A stretch of DNA of 64,000 bases, taken from positions 3,154,001 through 3,218,000 of the forward strand of contig CP053031.1 of the NCBI GenBank assembly GCA_021496505.1. The letters are read 5' to 3'. The position numbers and the translations under genes are program-made. The notes under the pieces are model-generated. The model saw only the letters and a list, made by a program, of their open reading frames with translations. It had not been told where the DNA came from and did no database searches. The stretch comes from Thermoleophilia bacterium SCSIO 60948 (GTDB taxonomy: Bacteria > Actinomycetota > Thermoleophilia > Solirubrobacterales > 70-9). Positions 14,217 through 21,568 of this stretch are shown in pieces (position 1 is the stretch's first letter; the number at the start of each line of letters is the position of its first letter).

Positions 14217-15289
14217 AGGTCGGAATCGTCGGCCTGCCGAACGCCGGCAAGTCGACCCTCTTCAACGCCCTGACGCGCTCCGAGGCGCCGACCGGCGACT
14301 ACCCGTTCACGACGATCGATCCGAACGTCGCGGTCGTCGCCGTGCCCGACGAGCGCCTCGACGCCGTCGCCGAGACGGTCGGCTCGTCGAAGGTCGTCGG
14401 CGAGACGATCGACTTCCACGACATCGCCGGCCTCGTCCCCGGCGCGTCCAAGGGCGAGGGGCTCGGCAACCGCTTTCTCGCCTCGATCCGCGAGACCGAC
14501 GCGATCTGCCACGTCATCCGCTGCCACGGATCGGGGGCGGTCCCGCATCCGGAGGGCCGCGTCGACCCGCTCGGCGACCTCGAGCTGATCGAGACGGAGT
14601 TGCTCGCCGCCGACCTCGAGCAGGCCGAGCGCCGTCACGAGCGCGTGGTCAAGCAGGCGCGGTCGGGCGACAAGGCCGCGATTGCCGAGCAGGCGTGGCT
14701 CGAGCAGGTGATCGACGCGCTGTCGTCCGAGCGCTGGGTCCGCACCGTGCCGGTGCCCGATGCCGCCCCCGACGCCGCCCGCAACCTCAGCGCCCTCACT
14801 TCGAAGCCGGTGCTCTACGTCGCCAACGTCGACGAGGGCGAGGTCGAGGTGCCGCCGGAGATCGCCGAGCGCGCGGCCGCCGCGGACTCCGCCGCCGTCG
14901 CGATCAGCGCCCGGATCGAGGCCGACCTGGCCGAGATCGACGATCCCGCCGAGGCCGAGGAGATGCGCGCCGAGCTCGGCGTCGCCGAGTCCGGGCTCGG
15001 GCGCCTGATCCGAGCCGCGTGGGACCTGCTCGAGCTGATCGCGTTCTTCACCGCCGGCGAGGGCAAGGAGGCGATGGCGCGTGAGCTCAAGCGGGGCGCC
15101 AGCGCCTGGGACGCGGCGGGCAAGATCCACGGCGACATCCAGAAGGCGTTCGTGCGGGCCGAGGTCGTCGCTTGGCGCGACCTCGTCGACTCCGGCGGCT
15201 ACGCAGGGGCACGCGATCGCGGCCTGCTTCGCACCGAGGGACGCGACTACGTCGTCGCCGACGGCGACGTGCTGACGATCAAGGTCTGA
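14213..15289 (+). CDS. ychF: Redox-responsive ATPase YchF (Obg-related)
   Basis: 358-residue P-loop NTPase of the OLA1/YchF subfamily, an ATPase that associates with ribosomes. G1 is GLPNAGKST, the switch region GDYPFTTIDPN, G3 DIAGLVPGASKGEGLGN, and the base-recognition motif is NVDE in place of NKxD, which gives ATP preference. A coiled-coil insertion occupies about 125-200, and the C-terminal TGS domain (from about 275) includes AFFTAGEGKEAMA and KIHGDIQKAFVRAEV. GTG start at 14213-14215 overlaps the PAP2 stop (GTGA). Length is about five residues short of E. coli YchF; nothing odd. Confidence 0.96.
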   Translation: MKVGIVGLPNAGKSTLFNALTRSEAPTGDYPFTTIDPNVAVVAVPDERLDAVAETVGSSKVVGETIDFHDIAGLVPGASKGEGLGNRFLASIRETDAICHVIRCHGSGAVPHPEGRVDPLGDLELIETELLAADLEQAERRHERVVKQARSGDKAAIAEQAWLEQVIDALSSERWVRTVPVPDAAPDAARNLSALTSKPVLYVANVDEGEVEVPPEIAERAAAADSAAVAISARIEADLAEIDDPAEAEEMRAELGVAESGLGRLIRAAWDLLELIAFFTAGEGKEAMARELKRGASAWDAAGKIHGDIQKAFVRAEVVAWRDLVDSGGYAGARDRGLLRTEGRDYVVADGDVLTIKV

Positions 15290-15348
15290 AGCGCCGGGTG
15301 GACGGTTGGGCCTTCCGTTCGGCGCCCCGGCTCTCTAAGGTCGGCGCC

Positions 15349-15864
15349 ATGTCACAGACACTTCGCCGAGTCGCCGCGACCACGGTCGCCGCACTCCTCG
15401 CCATGGTCGCGATGCTCAGCGTCGCCTCGGCCGCTCAGGCCGACACGTTCAAGGGCAAGACCGAGCAGGGCAAGAACGCCACGCTCCAGGTCCGAAACAA
15501 CGACGGAGTTCCGACGAAATTCGTCATTCGCTGGAACAGCTCGAGCTGCGCCAACGGGTCCACCTACAAGGACAAGACGACCTTCAACGGTTTCAAGAAC
15601 GCCGACGCCAACTCGCTCAGCTCGCGTGGCTCGTACACGACGCGCCAGAGCGGTGGCATCCGCAGCCGGGTCAGGGTCAACGTCAACGCGAGCCGTCAGG
15701 GCCAGAAGCGCTGGAAGGGCACCTTCACCGCGCGCGTCCGGGTCAAGAAGGGCGGCGAGCAGATCGATCGCTGCAAGCTCCGCGGCAACAGCTTCACCGT
15801 GAAGCGCACCTCGGGCCGCAGCGCCGCTTCGCCGGCGATGGCCGATCGCGGCTACCAGGGCTGA
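15349..15864 (+). CDS. Secreted protein, paralogue 1 of a three-member cluster
   Basis: 171 residues. An N-terminal signal peptide (hydrophobic VAALLAMVAMLSVASA, cleavage near AQA-DT) precedes a basic beta-rich domain. Shared with the genes at 15991 and 17400: an F-x-G-x-T/K opening (TFKGKTEQGKN), a PTKFVIRWN-type strand, one Cys (SSSC), TTFNGF, a Ser/Gly-Tyr segment (SSRGSYTTR), RVRV/RVNV strands, KRWKGTFTARVRVKKGG, and a second Cys in IDRCKL. The two conserved cysteines should form a disulfide. I do not recognise the family. Mature protein is strongly basic (Lys/Arg-rich), so it may bind an acidic cell-surface polymer. It has its own terminator-like hairpin at 15896-15933. Confidence 0.8.
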   Translation: MSQTLRRVAATTVAALLAMVAMLSVASAAQADTFKGKTEQGKNATLQVRNNDGVPTKFVIRWNSSSCANGSTYKDKTTFNGFKNADANSLSSRGSYTTRQSGGIRSRVRVNVNASRQGQKRWKGTFTARVRVKKGGEQIDRCKLRGNSFTVKRTSGRSAASPAMADRGYQG

Positions 15865-15895
15865 GTTCGAGCCCAGTCTCAGAGGATTCGCAGGC

Positions 15896-15933
15896 GGCGT
15901 CCCGCCCCGGGCTTCGGCTCGAGGCGGGGCGCC
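15896..15933 (+). terminator. Hairpin after secreted paralogue 1
   Basis: GGCG-t-CCCGCC pairs with GGCGGG-g-CGCC across a 16-nt loop, 31 bp after the stop, followed by a weak T-rich stretch (TTCGTATTTCC). Likely intrinsic or hairpin-assisted terminator. Confidence 0.5.
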
Positions 15934-15990
15934 GTTCGTATTTCCGGGTTCCGAAACTCCGGCCGCATCCGGCGTGTTAGGTGAGCAGCG

Positions 15991-16527
15991 ATGCACAGCA
16001 CCAGCTTCCCCATCCCGAAGTCCCTGTTCGCCCTGGCGATCGCGATCGTCGCGACGTTGGCGCTGCTGGCGAGCGCCGCCGCCGCGCAGGCCGCGACCTT
16101 CACCGGCGAGACGACCCGCGACCTCCCGGTGCGGCTCGAGACCCGCGCGATCGACGGCGTCCCGCGGGCGATGGTGATCAGCTGGGAGACCGGCAAGTGC
16201 CAGCGCCCGGGTAACTCCTTCTCCTCACGGACGAGGTTCAACGGGTTCGAGGAGGCGACGGCCGAACGGCTCGCGAGCGAGGGCAAGTACGTCGTCAAGC
16301 AGCGCAGCGAGAACCTGCGCAGCATCGTCCGGGTGCGCGTCAGCGGCAAGCGCGTCTCCGAGACGCGCTGGACCGGCAGGTTCGCGGCGAAGGTCCGGGT
16401 CAAGAAGAAGGGCAAGCCCTACGAGCGCTGCCGCCAGCCCGAGATCGGCTGGAGCGCCCGCCTCTCCGGCGCACGCGCCGCGGAACCGGCCCTGGGTCCG
16501 GCGCTCGCCGAGGGCCTGCGCCACTAG
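15991..16527 (+). CDS. Secreted protein, paralogue 2 of a three-member cluster
   Basis: 178 residues: signal peptide (LFALAIAIVATLALLASAAAA, cut near AQA-AT), then the same domain as its neighbours: TFTGETTRDLPVRLE, PRAMVISWE, Cys in TGKC, TRFNGF, SEGKYVV, RVRVSGK, TRWTGRFAAKVRVKKKG and a second Cys in YERC. About 40% of positions look shared with paralogue 1 by eye. The C-terminal 25 residues are Ala/Pro-rich and unique. It begins 126 bp after paralogue 1 and is followed directly by a perfect hairpin (16530-16561), so each gene seems to be a separate transcription unit. Function unknown. Confidence 0.8.
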   Translation: MHSTSFPIPKSLFALAIAIVATLALLASAAAAQAATFTGETTRDLPVRLETRAIDGVPRAMVISWETGKCQRPGNSFSSRTRFNGFEEATAERLASEGKYVVKQRSENLRSIVRVRVSGKRVSETRWTGRFAAKVRVKKKGKPYERCRQPEIGWSARLSGARAAEPALGPALAEGLRH

Positions 16528-16529
16528 AC

Positions 16530-16561
16530 CCCGCGCCGGAGCTCCCGAGTCGCGGCGCGGG
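16530..16561 (+). terminator. Hairpin after secreted paralogue 2
   Basis: CCCGCGCCG and CGGCGCGGG form a perfect 9-bp stem with a 14-nt loop starting 2 bp after the stop codon. No T-run follows, so termination may be Rho-dependent or partial; it also lies only 16 bp upstream of the TTG start of the thioesterase gene. Confidence 0.5.
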
Positions 16562-16577
16562 TAGCCTCCGCGCCGCC

Positions 16578-17360
16578 TTGGAGCTCGATCACGACACAGC
16601 GCTCGAACCGTCGGGCGACGGCCGATGGAGCGGCGCCGTGGCCGACGGCTGGTCCACACCCCGCGGTCCGCTCGGCGGTTACGTGATGGCGATCCTGATG
16701 CGCGGCCTCGAGCTGGCGGTCGATGACGCGGAGCGCCAGGCGCGCTCGGTCAGCTGCCACTTCCTGCGCCCGCCCGAGGCCGGCCCGGTCGAGGTCGAGG
16801 CACAGGTGGAGCGCTCGGGCCGATCGCTCAGCACGGTGAGCGGCCGGCTGACCCAGGACGGCAAGCCGATCGCTATCGCCGTCGGCGCCTACTCGAAGCC
16901 GTGGACCTCGCCCGACCTAGGCGAGTGGCCGATGCCCGACGTCGAGGGTCCGAGCGCCGAGTTCAACCCCGTCCCCGACGACGCGCCGCCGTTCGCCCAT
17001 CGGGTCGGGATGGAACGGCGTTTCGGCGCGAAGCCGTTCACCCGCTCCGATGACGCGACGGTCGGCGGCTGGCTCGGCCTCCGCGAGGAGCGCCCGATCG
17101 ACGCGCTCGCGATCGCGATTCTCGCCGACTCGTGGTTCCCCGCTCCGTGGTCGCTGCTGGACAACCTCGCCGCCGCGCCGACGATCGACCTCACGGTCCA
17201 CTTCCGCGCGCCCCTCCCAGTCGAGGGCCCTCTACTCCTGGGCCGGTTCGAGAACAAGCTCGTCCGCGACGGGTTCTTCGAGGAGGACGGCGAGCTCTGG
17301 GCACCCGACGGCACGCTCGTCGCTCACTCACGCCAGCTGGCGCTGTTGCTGACGGGCTGA
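16578..17360 (+). CDS. Acyl-CoA thioesterase-like protein (double hotdog)
   Basis: 260 residues, TesB-like thioesterase family with two hotdog repeats. The first repeat shows WSTPRGPLGGYVMAILMRGLE and ARSVSCHFLRPPEAGPVEVEAQVER; the second shows ALAIAILADSWFPAPW and IDLTVHFRAPLPVEG, ending WAPDGTLVAHSRQLALLL, the classic final strand of acyl-CoA thioesterases. The predicted start is TTG at 16578; no ATG in frame precedes the conserved region. Substrate chain length cannot be told. It sits between two members of the secreted cluster, with no evident functional link. Confidence 0.85.
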   Translation: MELDHDTALEPSGDGRWSGAVADGWSTPRGPLGGYVMAILMRGLELAVDDAERQARSVSCHFLRPPEAGPVEVEAQVERSGRSLSTVSGRLTQDGKPIAIAVGAYSKPWTSPDLGEWPMPDVEGPSAEFNPVPDDAPPFAHRVGMERRFGAKPFTRSDDATVGGWLGLREERPIDALAIAILADSWFPAPWSLLDNLAAAPTIDLTVHFRAPLPVEGPLLLGRFENKLVRDGFFEEDGELWAPDGTLVAHSRQLALLLTG

Positions 17361-17399
17361 CCGGCGCCCGCCTGCGCGGTGTCTGGTTTCGTCCGGCCG

Positions 17400-17849
17400 A
17401 TGAGACCCTCCCCGCGTCGCTTCTCGCCCGTCGCCGCCATCGCGCTCGTCGCCGCTCTCGGGCTCCTCCTGACGGGCAGCGCCCTCGCTGCCGTCTTCGA
17501 CGGCCAGACACGCCAGGACCGCAAGGTGAAGCTCCGGACCGCCGGCGACGATCCGAAACGGTTCGCGATCCACTTCCGCGCGCCCTGCCGGCGAAGCGAC
17601 GAGGTGCTGCGGGCCGACACCGTTCTGCAACCGCTCAACGGTGGCAAGTCCGGGTTCCGCTCCAAGGAGCGCTACCGCGAGGAGCTCACACGTGGCTTCA
17701 CCGGCCGCATTCGCACGAGCGTCGCCGGGCGCAAGGCCTCCGCGAAGCGCTGGACGGGACGGTTCACCGTCCGCGCCCTCATCGTCAAGGACGGCGAGGT
17801 CCGCGACAAGTGCATCCTCGAGAACCTGCCCTGGCGCGTCTCGCGCTAG
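17400..17849 (+). CDS. Secreted protein, paralogue 3 of a three-member cluster
   Basis: 149 residues from ATG 17400; a GTG at 17379 would add seven residues. Signal peptide (VAAIALVAALGLLLTGSALA, cut near ALA-AV), then FDGQTRQDRKVKLR, PKRFAIHFR, Cys in APC, a diverged loop in place of TFNGF, EELTRGFTGRIRTSV, AKRWTGRFTVRALIVKDG and the second Cys in RDKC. It is the most diverged of the three and lacks the long C-terminal tail. The order and spacing of the two cysteines and the K/TRW-x-G-x-F-x-x-[KR]V motif make common descent clear. Function unknown. Confidence 0.78.
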   Translation: MRPSPRRFSPVAAIALVAALGLLLTGSALAAVFDGQTRQDRKVKLRTAGDDPKRFAIHFRAPCRRSDEVLRADTVLQPLNGGKSGFRSKERYREELTRGFTGRIRTSVAGRKASAKRWTGRFTVRALIVKDGEVRDKCILENLPWRVSR

Positions 17850-17866
17850 CGCCGCTCGGCAGGCAC

Positions 17867-19447
17867 TCAGTCCAGCAGCACGCTCGCGCGATCCGACACC
17901 GTCACGTGGATCGCCGCCGGCTCGACGGCGTAGTCGAGCAGGCCGACGGCGCGCATCCGATCGAGCGCGAACTGAAACGAGCGGGCCTGCTTGTCGGATG
18001 AGTACTCGCGCAGGACGTCGAAGCTCCAGCCGGTCGTGTGCAGCGAGTACTCCTGCGTCGCCTCCGGGTTCGAGCCGATCAGCAGGTCCTGGTAGTCGAG
18101 GTCGCGGACCGTGCTCGTGACCTCGAGCGGCTGGTTGCCTGACAGCTCGGCGGTCGTCCCGGCGAGGTAGGAGAGCGCCGCGAGCGCCTCGGGCTTGAGC
18201 GCGCGGTAGGTCGTCGGCTTCTCGTCGAGCTCCTTCGCCAGCTCGCCCATCTGTGGATCGATCTCCCAGCCGAGGCTCGGCTTGTTCGGCAGCGGCAGCA
18301 GGTCCTTGTCCTCGGTTGCGTCGTCGATCTCATCGGCGTCGTCGAAGATCTCCGTGTCGCCCTCGGGGTGGAAGACCTCCTCGAGCGAAGCCTTCTCGTT
18401 GGCGAGGTCGGCGTCGGATTGGAGCTCGTCGGGATCGTCGCGCCAGGTCGCGAGCATGTCGCGCGAGGCCAAGACCTTCCACAGGTAGGCCGACGACTCG
18501 TCGCCGAACGATGCGAGCTGGTCCCAGGTCGCCGGATTGCGTGCCGGCGAGGAGTCGAAGTAGACCTTCGCGTAGCTCAGGTTCTCGCCCGCGACGAGCT
18601 CGCCTATGTCCCCGGATCCGCCAGCCGCCGCGTAGGAGCGCAGGACGTTCTCGAGGTTGCCGATCCCCATGTGGTAGCTGGCGATCGCGAGATCGGTGCG
18701 GCCGAAGCGGTCGGTCGCGATCCGCAGGTAGCGCGCGGTGCCGGCGATCGCCTTCTCGGGGTCGAAGCGCTCGTCGACCTGCTCCCGCTGCTCGGTCAGC
18801 TGCTCGACCTTCTTCGCATCACCCTTCGCGGCCGCCTTGTTGATCTGCTTCGTCAGCGCGATCGATTGGGCGAGGTCGAGCTTCATCCCGAGCAGGTCGG
18901 TGGCGGTCGAGGGGATGATCTGGCCGAGACCGGAGGCCGCGTCGGGGGTCGGGCCGGCCATCGCCGTCGGCCGTCCGGCCGACTCGAGGAAGATGATCGC
19001 CTCCATGACGTCGGGGTCGACGTCCTCGGCGGCGGCCGCCTTCTCGATCTCGTCGCGGTAGCGCGTGGTCCGCTCGGCGGAAGCGACTACGCCGTCGGGG
19101 CTCTTGGCGTAGATCACGTGCGAGAACGCGCCGGCCGCACGCTGCTCGAACTCCTTGCGCTCGGGCTCCTCGTAGACGAGCGGGTCGGCGACGTCGCCGC
19201 GCTCCGGCCGCCCCTGCTGAGGCTCGGCGCCGCCGCTCGCCTGCGAGCTCCGCGCGATCTCGTTGGCGTCGGCGGCGACGCTCGCTGCCTCGACCGCCGG
19301 GGCCGGTCCGTCGTCGATTCCGAGCGCCAGCGCGAGCCAGACGATCGCGCCCGCGATCAGGCAGACCAGACCGAGACCCGCGCCAGCGCGCAGGGCGAAG
19401 TCGAGCTTCTCGCGACGCTCCGGAGACATCGCCCCCAAGGTTGGCAT
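17867..19447 (-). CDS. Membrane-anchored lytic transglycosylase fused to an M15-like peptidase domain
   Basis: 526 residues. An N-terminal membrane anchor (about 24-45) and a low-complexity linker precede an SLT lytic transglycosylase domain (125-300): catalytic Glu155 in IIFLESAGRP, GLGQIIPSTA and AIASYHMGIGNLENVL. After a 100-residue acidic linker comes a C-terminal domain (405-526) like the LD/DD-carboxypeptidase fold: TSTVRDLDYQDLL, then SLHTTGWSFD with His470 and Asp477, and His514 in AAIHVTV, the spacing of the M15 zinc ligands. The protein could therefore cut both the glycan strands and the stem peptides of peptidoglycan; the second activity is inferred. Start ATG at 19447 has TGAGGA upstream; a second ATG at 19429 is possible. 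Confidence 0.88.
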   Translation of the reverse strand: MPTLGAMSPERREKLDFALRAGAGLGLVCLIAGAIVWLALALGIDDGPAPAVEAASVAADANEIARSSQASGGAEPQQGRPERGDVADPLVYEEPERKEFEQRAAGAFSHVIYAKSPDGVVASAERTTRYRDEIEKAAAAEDVDPDVMEAIIFLESAGRPTAMAGPTPDAASGLGQIIPSTATDLLGMKLDLAQSIALTKQINKAAAKGDAKKVEQLTEQREQVDERFDPEKAIAGTARYLRIATDRFGRTDLAIASYHMGIGNLENVLRSYAAAGGSGDIGELVAGENLSYAKVYFDSSPARNPATWDQLASFGDESSAYLWKVLASRDMLATWRDDPDELQSDADLANEKASLEEVFHPEGDTEIFDDADEIDDATEDKDLLPLPNKPSLGWEIDPQMGELAKELDEKPTTYRALKPEALAALSYLAGTTAELSGNQPLEVTSTVRDLDYQDLLIGSNPEATQEYSLHTTGWSFDVLREYSSDKQARSFQFALDRMRAVGLLDYAVEPAAIHVTVSDRASVLLD

Positions 19448-19510
19448 GCCGTCCTCAGTTCGCCCTCAAGTTCGGGCTTGAAGCGGCGAAGATGGGGTTA
19501 GGAACCCACG

Positions 19511-20314
19511 ATGAGCGAGCGGCGCGGAGCTGAGGAGTTCGACGTCACCTCACTCGACGGCACCGTGATCGCCGCCGAGTCCTACGGCCGCGGGCCTGCG
19601 GTGGTCCTCGTCGACGGCGCGCTCTCACACCGCGCGCTCGGTCCGATGCCGGCCATCGCAGAGCGTCTCGCGGATGAGTTCACCGTGTTCACCTACGACC
19701 GCCGTGGCCGTGGCGCGAGCGGCGACGAACCGCCCTATGCGGCCGACCGCGAAGTCGAGGATCTGGCGGCGGTGGCGGAGGCCGCGGGAGCGCCGGCCGC
19801 GGTCTTCGGCCTCTCCTCCGGAGCCGCCCTGGCGCTGCTCGCGGCGACGAGGAGTCCCGCGATCGGCAGGCTCGCGGTGCACGAGCCGCCACTCAGCGCG
19901 CACGCCGACCCCGATCACGCGACCCACACCGCCGAGCTCCACGACGTCCTCACCCAGCGTGGCCCGGGAGCGGCGGTCGACTGGTTCCTCGCACAGATCG
20001 GGATGCCGCCGCACATGCTCGAGGAGATGCACGCGTCGGAGAGCTGGCCGGCGATGGAGGCGGTCGGCCACACGCTGAGCTACGACTACGCGGTCCTCGG
20101 CGAGATCGGTGACGCGGTCGATCGCTTCGCGTCCGTTTCGGTCCCGACGCAGGTGTCGAGCGGTGAGCACAGCCCGGACTTCTTCCGCGCCGGAGCCACG
20201 GCGATCGCGGCCGCGATCCCGCGTGGCGAGCACCGTGAGCTGGCGGGGATCGCCTGGGGCCAGCCGAGCCCCGATCCGATCGCGGCGGCCGCGGCCGACT
20301 TCCTTCGCGCGTAG
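19511..20314 (+). CDS. Alpha/beta hydrolase-fold protein, catalytic His not found
   Basis: 267 residues of the alpha/beta hydrolase fold. The oxyanion/strand segments (VVLVDGALSH, FTVFTYDRRGRGASG) and the nucleophile elbow GLSSG (Ser102) are clear, and an acidic residue follows in SSGEHSPDFF. In relatives the C-terminal block is usually G-x-x-H near the end; here it reads LAGIAWGQPSP, with Trp249 at the His position. The enzyme may be inactive as a hydrolase or use another residue. Close relatives in actinobacteria are annotated only as alpha/beta hydrolases. Stands alone, convergent with the SpoIID/LytB gene (4 bp). Confidence 0.85.
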   Translation: MSERRGAEEFDVTSLDGTVIAAESYGRGPAVVLVDGALSHRALGPMPAIAERLADEFTVFTYDRRGRGASGDEPPYAADREVEDLAAVAEAAGAPAAVFGLSSGAALALLAATRSPAIGRLAVHEPPLSAHADPDHATHTAELHDVLTQRGPGAAVDWFLAQIGMPPHMLEEMHASESWPAMEAVGHTLSYDYAVLGEIGDAVDRFASVSVPTQVSSGEHSPDFFRAGATAIAAAIPRGEHRELAGIAWGQPSPDPIAAAAADFLRA

Positions 20315-20318
20315 CGCC

Positions 20319-21422
20319 TCAGCGCTTGCGGAACTTCGCCCAGGTCGACATCAGACCGAGCCGGTCGCGGAGCGTCGGTCCACTGACGTTCGAGGAACCG
20401 CGCGAGCCGACGACGCGCGCCGTCACGACCCGCGGCGAATCCCCGCGCTGCTTGACGGCGATCTTCTTCAGCCTGCCCTGGAAGAGGCCGCTGAGCTTCG
20501 AGCTCATCTCGCGCTGCGAGAGCTTCTTCTTCCAGTTGTGGGCCGGGGAGATCTTGTCGAACGGGTCCTTGACCGACTTCAGGTAGCTCACCGGACTCGC
20601 CCCGGGGAAGCCGAACTGCACGCTCTCGGTCCGACCGCCGGAGGTCGAGTAGAAGTAGGTGATCGCGACGTCGCCGCCGGCCTTGACGACCTGGCCGCGG
20701 GTCTTTCGCACCGCCTGGTTCGTCGCGTCCGTCTCGGCTGCGATGCCGCCGTAGACCTGGCTGCGCGTGTCGTCGTAGTGGTCGAACGGACCCGGCTTGT
20801 CGGTCGCGACGCCGTAGGAGCGGGCGACGAGCGCCTGGGCGCGGAGCGCCTGCTGGTCCCAGCTCGACGGCATCTCCCGGCTGATCACGCCGGCGACGTA
20901 ATCGTCGAGCGAGACGCGGTTGATGTGCAGCAGAGAACCGCCGCTCACCGTCGCGGCGAGATCGCCTCGATAGGCGCCCTTGCCGGCGATGTCGATCTTC
21001 CCGCCGGCGCTGTTGGCCGTGCCGGCGGCGCCGCAGCTCTTCAGCCGCTTGCCGTTCGACCCGCGCAGGATCACCTTCGAGCCCTTGGCGTCGAAGCGGT
21101 AGCTCTTGCCCTGCCGAAGCTTCTTTCCACACGCGGCCTTGGCGTGGGAGAAGCCGACCGAGCCGCCCGAGCCGACGAGGACCTTGACCTTGCGCTTCGG
21201 GCCCTTCCCGATCTTCGAGCCCTTGTAGTAGTGCTTGATGATCTGCTTGTAGCCCTTGCCCTGCTGGGCCATTCCGTAGGCGCCGTACTGGCTCATCCCG
21301 ACTCCGTGGCCGTAGCCGTGGCCCCTGATCGTCCACCCGGCGGAGGCGCTGGGGGTCAGGGCGAGCGTCGTGAGCAGGGCGAGCAGGCAGGCGCCGATCG
21401 CGGCTCTGGAGCGAGTCGTCAT
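20319..21422 (-). CDS. SpoIID/LytB domain-containing secreted protein
   Basis: 367 residues. Signal peptide (AAIGACLLALLTTLALTPSASA) followed by WTIRGHGYGHGVGMSQYGAYGMA, a GHG repeat typical of actinobacterial SpoIID/LytB proteins. The stalk/glycan-binding core includes SLDDYVAGVISREMPSSWDQQALRAQALVARSYGV, split here as VISREMPSSW (candidate catalytic Glu) and QALRAQALVARSYG; later come TRSQVYGG, FYSTSGGRTES and SYLKSVKDPFD. SpoIID is a peptidoglycan lytic transglycosylase that prefers denuded glycan, so a role in wall turnover is likely. Start ATG 21420-21422; a GTG one codon earlier is possible. An extension to 21581 has no signal peptide and is unlikely. Confidence 0.9.
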   Translation of the reverse strand: MTTRSRAAIGACLLALLTTLALTPSASAGWTIRGHGYGHGVGMSQYGAYGMAQQGKGYKQIIKHYYKGSKIGKGPKRKVKVLVGSGGSVGFSHAKAACGKKLRQGKSYRFDAKGSKVILRGSNGKRLKSCGAAGTANSAGGKIDIAGKGAYRGDLAATVSGGSLLHINRVSLDDYVAGVISREMPSSWDQQALRAQALVARSYGVATDKPGPFDHYDDTRSQVYGGIAAETDATNQAVRKTRGQVVKAGGDVAITYFYSTSGGRTESVQFGFPGASPVSYLKSVKDPFDKISPAHNWKKKLSQREMSSKLSGLFQGRLKKIAVKQRGDSPRVVTARVVGSRGSSNVSGPTLRDRLGLMSTWAKFRKR

Positions 21423-21568
21423 CACGTCACCGAACAGCATCGGCAACCGGGAGTCGCGCCTGAACCGAGAACCGCCAGACTGTGCAAGGCACCGTGCGCG
21501 CTTCGGGTCCAGGGGCCTCGGGTAGCGCGGCGGTGGTTGAGACGATTTCACGCTCGAGGAGGACCCCG

